Shown: piece by piece, positions 6,555 through 12,431 of the stretch | Position numbering within the stretch: the first letter of the stretch is position 1 | Layout of the letters: the number at the start of each line of letters is the position of its first letter | NCBI GenBank assembly: GCA_946183625.1 | Contig: CAMHCL010000041.1 | Location: 1 to 12,431, forward strand | Reading direction: 5' to 3' | Length of the DNA stretch: 12,431 nucleotides | Source: an uncultured Lachnospiraceae bacterium | GTDB taxonomy: Bacteria > Bacillota > Clostridia > Lachnospirales > Lachnospiraceae | Position numbers and translations under genes: made by a program | Notes under the pieces: generated by a model | Databases searched by the model: none | What the model was told of the DNA's origin: nothing | What the model saw: the letters and a program-made list of their open reading frames with translations, nothing else

Positions 6555-7919
6555 TTAGTTCTTAAAGCTGTGAACAGGTGCAGGGATTCTTCCTGTACGA
6601 CTTATGAAATCCTCGCAGCTGTATTTATTAACAGGCATGATCGGAGCTTCTCCGAGAAGTCCTCCGAATACAACTCTGTCGCCAACACCCTTACCTATAA
6701 CAGGGATGATACGGACAGCTGTAGTCTTCTGATTTATCATACCTATAGCCATCTCATCGGCAATGATACCAGAAATAGTTGCAGCTGAAGTATCTCCAGG
6801 AACTGCAATCATATCAAGGCCGACAGAACATACACATGTCATTGCTTCTAATTTCTCTATAGTAAGCGCCTTCGCAAGCACTGCATTGATCATACCCTGA
6901 TCTTCAGATACAGGAATAAATGCTCCTGACAGTCCTCCTACATAGGAAGAAGCCATAATACCACCCTTCTTAACCTGATCATTAAGAAGCGCCAGAGCTG
7001 CTGTAGTGCCAGGTGCACCTGCGTACTCAAGACCCATTTCACACAGGATATCAGCAACTGAATCGCCAATAGCAGGTGTTGGTGCCAGACTCAGGTCAAC
7101 AATGCCAAATGGGCAGTCCAGTCTCTTGGACGCTTCCTTTGCAACCAGCTGACCCACTCTTGTAATCTTGAAAGCTGTCTTCTTGATAGTCTCGCAAAGC
7201 ACCTCGAAGCTCTCGCCCCTAACCTGCTCCAGAGCCATCTTTACAACACCGGGGCCTGAAACACCTACATTTATTACGCAATCACCTTCAGTTACTCCGT
7301 GAAATGCACCGGCCATAAATGGATTGTCATCCGGAGCGTTACAGAATACCACGAATTTAGCATTTCCAAAGCTATCGTGGTCCTTAGTCAGTTCAGCTGT
7401 CTTAAGGATTGTCTCACCTATAAGTCTTACAGCATCCATATCTATACCTGTTTTTGTGGAGCCGCAGTTAACTGATGAACATACCAGTTCAGTTTCAGCA
7501 AGTACGCGTGGTATAGACTCTATAAGCAGTTCGTCCGATGGTGTCATACCCTTAGATACAAGAGCTGAATAACCACCCAGGAAATTAACTCCTACCTCAT
7601 GAGCTGCCTTATCAAGTGTTTTAGCTATTTCTACATAATCATCTACAGTCTTACAAACCGAGCTGCCAACCAGGGCGATCGGTGTTACGGATATTCTCTT
7701 ATTTACGATAGGAATACCGTACATAGATGTGATCTCCTCACCTGTCTTAACCAGGTCACGAGCCTTTGTAGTGATCTTGTTATATATATTGTCACATGTG
7801 GACTTAACGTCCTGTCCAACTGTATCCAGAAGACTGATGCCCATTGTTATAGTACGGACATCAAAATTCATACGCTGGACCATTTCATTAGTTTCTAATA
7901 CTTCATCTAAAGTAATCAT
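6555..7919 (-). CDS. UPF0210 (DUF711/PFL-fold) family protein of unknown function
   Basis: This 454-residue protein matches the UPF0210 family in length and sequence. It has the N-terminal pattern [16 protein letters not shown], the central [14 protein letters not shown] and [14 protein letters not shown], and the C-terminal [18 protein letters not shown]. The family is often named "PFL family" because its fold resembles pyruvate formate-lyase, but I see no glycyl-radical motif near the C-terminus, so formate-lyase activity should not be assumed. The reaction is unknown. The gene nearly always follows a small ACT-domain gene (UPF0237), as it does here with a 12-base gap, which suggests the two proteins work together. 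Translation starts at 7919 after a good AAGGAG site five bases upstream. The stop lies 17 bases before the RNase E/G ATG. Gly-rich loops ([17 protein letters not shown]) would fit nucleotide or metabolite binding, but that is only a guess. Confidence 0.93.
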   Translation of the reverse strand: MITLDEVLETNEMVQRMNFDVRTITMGISLLDTVGQDVKSTCDNIYNKITTKARDLVKTGEEITSMYGIPIVNKRISVTPIALVGSSVCKTVDDYVEIAKTLDKAAHEVGVNFLGGYSALVSKGMTPSDELLIESIPRVLAETELVCSSVNCGSTKTGIDMDAVRLIGETILKTAELTKDHDSFGNAKFVVFCNAPDDNPFMAGAFHGVTEGDCVINVGVSGPGVVKMALEQVRGESFEVLCETIKKTAFKITRVGQLVAKEASKRLDCPFGIVDLSLAPTPAIGDSVADILCEMGLEYAGAPGTTAALALLNDQVKKGGIMASSYVGGLSGAFIPVSEDQGMINAVLAKALTIEKLEAMTCVCSVGLDMIAVPGDTSAATISGIIADEMAIGMINQKTTAVRIIPVIGKGVGDRVVFGGLLGEAPIMPVNKYSCEDFISRTGRIPAPVHSFKN

Positions 7920-7931
7920 ATCTGCTCCTTA

Positions 7932-8204
7932 TTATATACGATGCATCATCTGGAATATTTCTTCCTTCTGAGCTTTTATCTGTACACCAATCTCATCTCC
8001 CAGACTCTTTAATTCATCAGAGAGTTCATCATGATTCTTAAGAGATGCAGATGTATCAACAAGCATCATCATGTTAAAGTAACCCTGCATAGTTGTCTGG
8101 GTTATATCCATGATATTTATATTGTTACTAGCCAGATAATTACATACCTTAGCAATTATTCCTACAGTATCCTTACCAACTACTGTTATTATTGTCTTTG
8201 ACAT
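7932..8204 (-). CDS. Small ACT-domain protein, UPF0237 family
   Basis: The 90-residue protein is a single ACT domain followed by a short helical tail (KAQKEEIFQMMHRI). ACT domains bind amino acids or similar small ligands and act as regulatory sensors. The N-terminal IITVVGKDTVGIIAKV and the following NINIMDITQT are typical, related to the N-terminal part of the glycine cleavage repressor GcvR, and the length is that of the UPF0237 family. The frame is open to an ATG at 8216, but that codon overlaps the GGAGGA Shine-Dalgarno; the start at 8204 is four bases after this site and gives the family start MSKTIITVVG. It lies 45 bases after the MBL-fold gene and 12 bases before the UPF0210 gene. The likely role is to sense a ligand for, or form a complex with, the UPF0210 protein; this is inferred from the conserved pairing. 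Confidence 0.93.
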   Translation of the reverse strand: MSKTIITVVGKDTVGIIAKVCNYLASNNINIMDITQTTMQGYFNMMMLVDTSASLKNHDELSDELKSLGDEIGVQIKAQKEEIFQMMHRI

Positions 8205-8249
8205 AGTATCCTCCATTTACAAAAAATGCATTGTTATCAATTCTATATA

Positions 8250-9047
8250 TCAGAACTCCACCAGTCTTCCCGGCATGGCCCTGGACGAAACCTCAAGGCC
8301 GAAATCCCTGACATCATCAGAATACGGATTCCCCTCAAGTTCACTCTTTACTGTTGCAAATGCCAGTTCTTCGAAATTATTCTGTTCAGACAGATGTCCC
8401 AGCCATATACCCTTTATATGGTCATTCAGAAGCTCACGTATCAGTTTGCCGGACATTTCATTACAGAGATGCCCTCTGTCCCCAAGAATTCTCTTCTTAA
8501 GGATATATGGATACGGCCCGGCCTCCAGCATCCTGATGTCATGATTTGCCTCGATCAGCATCACATTCGAATCCTTCAGGAAATCAATCGTGAAGTTATC
8601 ATAGGTACCCATATCAGTTGCTATAGCACATTTCTTACCATCACACTGAAAACTGTAGCACACAGGATCAGGTGTATCGTGAGATATGGAATGAGCACTG
8701 ATAGTAATGTCTCCTATGTTGAAGCTGTCACTGTTTGATATAGGCTGAAACAGATTATAGTCAAATGTACCGAGTGAAGTACATTTTAATATTCCATCTA
8801 TAGTTCCATATGTCGCATAGATTGGAATATTATACTTCCTGGATATTACCCCCAGGCCCTTGATATGATCAATATGCTCGTGGGTTATCAGAATTCCATC
8901 TATATCGTTCATGGAGATATCGTCAGCGCTTAGGATATCCGATATTCGTTTTGCCGTAATACCAGTATCGACCAGCAAAGATGTTGTATCTGACCCCACA
9001 TATGCAGAGTTTCCGTTGCTGCCGCTGGCAATATACTTAAATCTCAT
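8250..9047 (-). CDS. MBL-fold hydrolase, WalJ/YycJ type (putative DNA exonuclease)
   Basis: This 265-residue protein has the WalJ/YycJ pattern. It starts with ASGSNGNSAYVG, then LLVDTGITAKRI and the metal-binding ITHEHIDHIKGLG (His56, His58, Asp60, His61). The later ligands are in ISHDTPDPV (His123), ATDMG (Asp145), RGHLCNEMSG (His193) and LGHLSEQNN (His218). YycJ from bacilli has been described as a 5'-3' DNA exonuclease linked to mismatch repair; it is named for the walRK operon where it sits in Bacillus. Here no two-component genes are present, and it lies between ilvA and the ACT gene. Start at 9047 is only three bases after the ilvA stop and has at best a weak AAGG site about 15 bases upstream inside ilvA, so translation is probably coupled to ilvA. 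The family call is firm; the nuclease role is transferred from relatives. Confidence 0.9.
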   Translation of the reverse strand: MRFKYIASGSNGNSAYVGSDTTSLLVDTGITAKRISDILSADDISMNDIDGILITHEHIDHIKGLGVISRKYNIPIYATYGTIDGILKCTSLGTFDYNLFQPISNSDSFNIGDITISAHSISHDTPDPVCYSFQCDGKKCAIATDMGTYDNFTIDFLKDSNVMLIEANHDIRMLEAGPYPYILKKRILGDRGHLCNEMSGKLIRELLNDHIKGIWLGHLSEQNNFEELAFATVKSELEGNPYSDDVRDFGLEVSSRAMPGRLVEF

Positions 9048-9050
9048 ATA

Positions 9051-10277
9051 TTAAAGTTTGGCCTTATGACTCTTATCAAGAGGTCTGTAGCCTTTCTCCT
9101 CCAGAACTTTAAATATCTTATCCTTATGTTCAGGTCCGAATGCTTCCATGGTTATCACAAGCTCAACAGCTGCATTTCTATTAAGAGATACAAACTGATT
9201 ATGCTGAAGTTCAATGATATTACCCTGAAGCTCGGCAATGATCTTGGACACATTCATAAGCTCGCCCGGCTTATCCGGAAGAAGCACTGATACAGTAAAT
9301 ATCCTGCTTCTGGCTATGAGTCCGTGCTGTACAACAGATGAAAGTGTGATGACATCCATGTTACCGCCTGAGATAATAGCTGCCACCTTCTTGCCTTCAG
9401 GCTTCAGATGCTTAAGAGCTGCAACTGTAAGGAGTCCTGAATTCTCAGCTATCATCTTGTGATTCTCTATAAGATCGAGAAATGTTACGATGAGCTCGCT
9501 GTCTCCGACTGTGATTATTTCATCTATATTCTCCTTGATATAAGGGAATATCTTCTCTCCAGGAGTCTTAACAGCTGTACCGTCAGCTATTGTATTTATA
9601 TTATCCAGGGTTGTTACCTCACCCTTTTCGAGGGAAACCTGCATACAATTTGCGCCTGCAGGCTCAACACCTATTACCTTAATCTGAGGATTGAGCATCT
9701 TCGCAAGTACAGATACGCCAGTAGCAAGTCCGCCGCCACCTATAGGAACAAGAATTATATCTACGAATGGAAGCTCCTTAAGAATTTCCATAGCGACAGT
9801 ACTCTGTCCTGTTGCAACTACAGGATCATCAAAAGGATGAATAAATGTATATCCTTTCTCTTCAGCAAGCTTAAGTGCATATTCACAGGATTCATCATAT
9901 ACATCTCCGTACAGGATTACCTCTGCACCATAGCTCTTGGTTCTGTTTACCTTGATAAGAGGAGTTGTTGTAGGCATTACAATAGTCGCCTTTACACCAT
10001 AAGCCTTTGCAGCATAAGCTACGCCCTGGGCATGATTCCCTGCAGATGCAGTAATAAGTCCCTTCTCTCTGTCTTCATCAGACAGCTGGCTTATCTTATA
10101 ATATGCTCCTCTGATCTTGTAGGCACCTGTCACCTGCATATTTTCAGGCTTAAGGTATACTTTATTACCAGTCAGGTTGCTGAAATACTCACTTTCTATA
10201 AGGCCTGTATTCTTCGCAACCTTCGATACAATTTCATATGCTTCCTCGCATTTCTCTCTTGTGATCATATCACCCAT
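9051..10277 (-). CDS. ilvA: Threonine ammonia-lyase with C-terminal ACT domain
   Basis: This 408-residue PLP enzyme converts L-threonine to 2-oxobutanoate and ammonia, either as the first step of isoleucine synthesis or for threonine catabolism. Seen in the sequence: the PLP lysine Lys54 in TGAYKIRGA, the SAGNHAQG loop (78-85), the phosphate-binding PIGGGGLATG (178-187), and ISGGNMD near the end of the catalytic domain (303-309). A single ACT domain follows (about 325-402), typical of the shorter one-ACT threonine dehydratases rather than the two-ACT biosynthetic type of E. coli. No other ilv genes are near, so a catabolic or mixed role is inferred. The frame opens at a GTG (10286), but that codon is inside the Shine-Dalgarno AGAGGTG; the ATG at 10277, six bases after it, is preferred over the ATG at 10268. 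The gene follows the large inverted repeat and is coupled to the MBL-fold gene. Serine as an alternative substrate cannot be excluded. Confidence 0.93.
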   Translation of the reverse strand: MGDMITREKCEEAYEIVSKVAKNTGLIESEYFSNLTGNKVYLKPENMQVTGAYKIRGAYYKISQLSDEDREKGLITASAGNHAQGVAYAAKAYGVKATIVMPTTTPLIKVNRTKSYGAEVILYGDVYDESCEYALKLAEEKGYTFIHPFDDPVVATGQSTVAMEILKELPFVDIILVPIGGGGLATGVSVLAKMLNPQIKVIGVEPAGANCMQVSLEKGEVTTLDNINTIADGTAVKTPGEKIFPYIKENIDEIITVGDSELIVTFLDLIENHKMIAENSGLLTVAALKHLKPEGKKVAAIISGGNMDVITLSSVVQHGLIARSRIFTVSVLLPDKPGELMNVSKIIAELQGNIIELQHNQFVSLNRNAAVELVITMEAFGPEHKDKIFKVLEEKGYRPLDKSHKAKL

Positions 10278-10310
10278 GTGAATCACCTCTTCTATATTTC
10301 ATCATATAAC

Positions 10311-10457
10311 TTGCGAATATCCCAGCACGTTATCCGCTCGTCACGCGGCTCGCGCCTCAAATCGTGATGTAGCGGTTCTAAGGCTGCAAAAAACGCAGCC
10401 AAAGAACCAGACATCACTACATGGTTCCTCGCGAACAACGTGCTGGGATATTCGTAT
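10311..10457. repeat. Large nested inverted repeat filling the ftsY-ilvA spacer
   Basis: An exact 18-base inverted repeat (10314-10331 and 10437-10454, CGAATATCCCAGCACGTT and its complement) encloses three smaller hairpins. These are CCGC/GCGG (10334-10348), a long interrupted hairpin (GTGATGT 10364-10370 with ACATCAC 10411-10417, GGTTCT 10374-10379 with AGAACC 10403-10408, GGCTGC 10382-10387 with GCAGCC 10395-10400) and GTTC/GAAC (10424-10436). The result is a cloverleaf-like fold on either strand. It starts about eight bases after the ftsY stop. No run of T follows on the minus strand, so it is not a standard intrinsic terminator. It may be a small mobile repeat, a transcript-stabilising or attenuating structure, or a structured RNA. 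Its G+C-rich core contrasts with the surrounding spacer. The rest of the spacer holds a TATGAT box (10306-10301) without a good -35 partner. Confidence 0.85.
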
Positions 10458-10462
10458 ATACT

Positions 10463-11368
10463 CTATTCTTCATTATCGAACAACGCGTTGATATATTCAT
10501 CTGGATTGAACTTCTGAAGATCGTCGATATGCTCTCCAACTCCAATGTACTTCACAGGAACCTTCAGTTCGGATTGAATAGCCACTGCGATACCACCCTT
10601 AGCTGTACCATCAAGCTTTGTAAGTATGATACCGTTGATCTCAGTAATGCTGGCGAACTGTCTTGCCTGTTCAAGAGCATTCTGACCTGTGGAACCATCC
10701 AGAACAATAAGTGTTTCTACATACGCTTCTGGATATTCTCTCTCAATAACACGACGCATCTTAGCCAGCTCATCCATCAGGTTCTTCTTATTGTGAAGTC
10801 TTCCTGCTGTATCAATAAGCGTGATATTTGTCTTACGAGCTTTAGCGGCCTTGACTGTGTCATATACAACAGCTGAAGGATCGCTGCCTTCTGTCTGGGC
10901 GATCATATCAACACCAGCTCTCTCAGCCCATGTACCAAGCTGATTGATAGCACCGGCTCTGAATGTATCAGCTGCTCCGATAAGCACTGTTCTGCCCTGG
11001 TTCTTGTACTGAGCAGCCAACTTACCAATGGATGTTGTCTTACCAACTCCATTTACACCGATTATGAGCATTATAGTCTTAGCATCCTCGAAGCAGTAAG
11101 CATTGTCAGGAACATTCATCTGGCTCTTAAGTGATTCCATGACCAGCTTCTTGCATTCTGCAGGATCTGATATTCCCTGCTCTTCAACCTTATCTCTTAA
11201 TTCATCTATAACTCTCTCAGTGGTTTCAAAGCCCATATCAGCCATGATAAGAGTTTCCTCAAGTTCATCATAGAAATCCTCATCAAGAGTCTCATTCGTT
11301 TTAAATACGCTTGTTATGCTGTTACTGGTCTTCTGAAGACCTTCTTTTAATTTTTGAAAGAATCCCAT
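10463..11368 (-). CDS. ftsY: Signal recognition particle receptor FtsY
   Basis: FtsY is the SRP receptor GTPase that docks Ffh-ribosome complexes at the membrane for co-translational insertion. The 301-residue protein has the NG core only, with a very short N-terminal amphipathic region (MGFFQKLKEGL) that can contact the membrane and no acidic A domain, as is usual in Firmicutes. GTPase motifs are GVNGVGKTT (104-112), DTFRAGA (134-140), DTAGR (186-190), TKLDG (250-254) and GVGEHIDDL (276-284). An ATG at 11380 overlaps the smc stop (TAATG), but the start at 11368 is preferred: it begins the canonical MGFFQKLKEGL and follows GAGGT by five bases. It is thus 11 bases behind smc, the common smc-ftsY arrangement. 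In many Firmicutes ylxM-ffh come next; here a palindrome and ilvA do. Confidence 0.97.
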   Translation of the reverse strand: MGFFQKLKEGLQKTSNSITSVFKTNETLDEDFYDELEETLIMADMGFETTERVIDELRDKVEEQGISDPAECKKLVMESLKSQMNVPDNAYCFEDAKTIMLIIGVNGVGKTTSIGKLAAQYKNQGRTVLIGAADTFRAGAINQLGTWAERAGVDMIAQTEGSDPSAVVYDTVKAAKARKTNITLIDTAGRLHNKKNLMDELAKMRRVIEREYPEAYVETLIVLDGSTGQNALEQARQFASITEINGIILTKLDGTAKGGIAVAIQSELKVPVKYIGVGEHIDDLQKFNPDEYINALFDNEE

Positions 11369-11379
11369 ATTCAACCTCA

Positions 11380-12431
11380 TTAATTAGTAAGTTTATCTTC
11401 GATCAGGTTAACTGATACAAGTGTCGATACACCCTTTTCCTGCATTGTAATACCGTACAGGATATCAGCTTCCTCCATAGTACCCTTTCTGTGGGTAATA
11501 ACTATAAACTGAGTATGCTTTGTAAGCTTCTGAAGATAATGCGCAAATCTGCCTACGTTTGAATCATCAAGCGCAGCCTCGATCTCATCCAGGATACAGA
11601 ATGGAGATGGCTTCAGGCTTTGAATCGCAAAAAGCAGACTGATAGCTGTAAGTGACTTCTCACCACCGGACAGCTGCATCATATTCTGAAGCTTCTTTCC
11701 TGGTGGCTGTGCATTTATTATGACACCAGTCTCAAGGATATTCTCTTCATCAACAAGTGTAAGTGATGCCTTACCACCGCCGAAGAGTTCCTTGAATACC
11801 TTTGAGAACATGTCCTGAATCTCTTTAAACTTCTCACTGAAGGTTTCAGTCATAGCTTTATCAAGATCAGCTATTATGCCTCTCAGATTATTCTCTGCTT
11901 CAACAATGTCATCTCTCTGTGTCTTGAGGAATTCATATCTCTCAGATACTTCCTTGTACTCCTCAATAGCACTTACATTTACATCACCCAGCTGCCTTAT
12001 CTTCTGGCGAACTGCAGCGATCATCTTCTTAAGTTCATTCTTCTCATACTTCTCTTCAGATCTCAGAGCTTCAGCACTGCTGTATGTAAGCTCATACTCT
12101 TCCCACATGTAATTGGAAAGCTTATCTCTCTCTTCTTCCTGTTTCTCCAGGTCAAGCTTGATAGTATAGGAAGCTTTCTCAAGACCATTGATATTACTAA
12201 GAAGTTCTTCTCTCTTATTGAAGAAGTCCTTGTTCTTCTTATTGATATCGTCTTTCTCATCGATATAAGCCACAAGGTCTTCCTTGAGCTTCTCGATATC
12301 CTTCTCGTTATTAATCTTCAACTTCTCCATGTCACTTATCTGCTTCTGCATAGCTTTTACAGAATTAGAATTCTCTGACAGTCTGGATCTGGCGTCAGAT
12401 ATCTCTGCGCGAACCTTCTCAGTCTCGCCAT
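11380..12431 (-). CDS. smc: Chromosome segregation protein SMC, C-terminal part (cut by window edge)
   Basis: About 349 codons of the C-terminal end of SMC are present; the frame stays open beyond the ATG at 12351 to the right edge, so that ATG is internal. SMC is the DNA-entrapping ATPase that, with ScpA and ScpB, compacts and segregates the chromosome. The visible part begins with charged coiled coil, includes the conserved RQLGDVNVSAIEEYKEVSERY hinge-to-head segment, then the C-terminal ATPase half: the ABC signature LSGGEKS (11673-11653), Walker B FCILDEIEAALDD with the catalytic Glu, and the switch histidine in ITHRKGTMEEAD. The LFGGGKASLTL stretch ahead of the signature is also typical. 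The stop overlaps by one base with an upstream ftsY ATG and lies 11 bases before the likely ftsY start, so the two are co-transcribed. Nothing appears degraded. Confidence 0.97.
   Translation of the reverse strand, partial: GETEKVRAEISDARSRLSENSNSVKAMQKQISDMEKLKINNEKDIEKLKEDLVAYIDEKDDINKKNKDFFNKREELLSNINGLEKASYTIKLDLEKQEEERDKLSNYMWEEYELTYSSAEALRSEEKYEKNELKKMIAAVRQKIRQLGDVNVSAIEEYKEVSERYEFLKTQRDDIVEAENNLRGIIADLDKAMTETFSEKFKEIQDMFSKVFKELFGGGKASLTLVDEENILETGVIINAQPPGKKLQNMMQLSGGEKSLTAISLLFAIQSLKPSPFCILDEIEAALDDSNVGRFAHYLQKLTKHTQFIVITHRKGTMEEADILYGITMQEKGVSTLVSVNLIEDKLTN

Noticed and set aside
6555..7919. Pyruvate formate-lyase or other glycyl-radical enzyme
   Set aside because: The name "PFL family" invites this reading, but there is no glycyl-radical motif at the C-terminus, no adjacent catalytic cysteines, and no activating enzyme gene nearby.
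8205..8249. Promoter or leader in the 45-base gap before the ACT gene
   Set aside because: A TTGATA hexamer is present, but no -10 box lies at a suitable distance, and the gap is short enough for read-through from the MBL-fold gene.
10278..10310. Promoter directly before ilvA
   Set aside because: A TATGAT box is present at 10306-10301, but the hexamer 17 bases upstream (CGTGCT) does not resemble a -35 box, so I did not call a promoter.
9459..10367. Open frame of 302 codons on the plus strand opposite ilvA
   Set aside because: The predicted protein is rich in Cys, Tyr, Ile and Ser with no domain pattern, has no convincing ribosome binding site, and lies fully over a well supported gene. It is a shadow frame.
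10382..10400. GGCTGC/GCAGCC hairpin as an intrinsic terminator for ftsY
   Set aside because: On the minus strand the six T residues are in the loop, not after the stem, and no T run follows the outer stems. It does not fit an intrinsic terminator.

Overview
The window is a run of twelve genes, all read on the minus strand, so transcription goes from high to low coordinates. It looks like core chromosome from a Gram-positive anaerobe of the Clostridia, most likely a Lachnospiraceae relative. This is inferred from the smc-ftsY order, the moderate A+T content, purine-rich Shine-Dalgarno sites, Prp protease next to ribosomal protein L21, and the UPF0237/UPF0210 pair. The species cannot be named from the sequence alone.

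Layout in transcription order. (1) Chromosome and secretion block: the C-terminal part of SMC (cut by the window edge) followed by FtsY, the SRP receptor. (2) A 185-base spacer almost filled by a large nested inverted repeat. (3) A tightly spaced metabolic and regulatory block: threonine ammonia-lyase with a C-terminal ACT domain, a WalJ/YycJ-type metallo-beta-lactamase-fold nuclease, a small ACT protein (UPF0237), a UPF0210 protein, and a short RNase E/G. (4) An envelope block: a MATE transporter, a membrane-anchored zinc-ribbon/VWA/C-type-lectin protein with a repeat-rich linker, and a membrane-anchored GH3 enzyme of the NagZ type. (5) A separate ribosomal unit with its own strong promoter and structured leader: rplU (L21), then prp, cut by the left edge, with rpmA (L27) expected beyond.

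Most spacers inside blocks 3 and 4 are 3 to 63 bases and no convincing intrinsic terminator is visible, so ilvA to the GH3 gene could be one long transcript. The rplU promoter lies just past the GH3 stop codon. In many Clostridia an RNase E/G gene sits directly upstream of rplU; here the three envelope genes lie between them.

The points most worth a second look are the cloverleaf-like palindrome after ftsY, the zinc-ribbon/VWA/lectin architecture with near-identical DNA repeats, the RNase E/G that lacks its zinc-link region and whose family homology seems to run upstream of its first ATG, and the UPF0237/UPF0210 pair of unknown function. I saw no CRISPR array, tRNA, rRNA, transposase or defence system. 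The longest stretch without a gene is the 185-base spacer.
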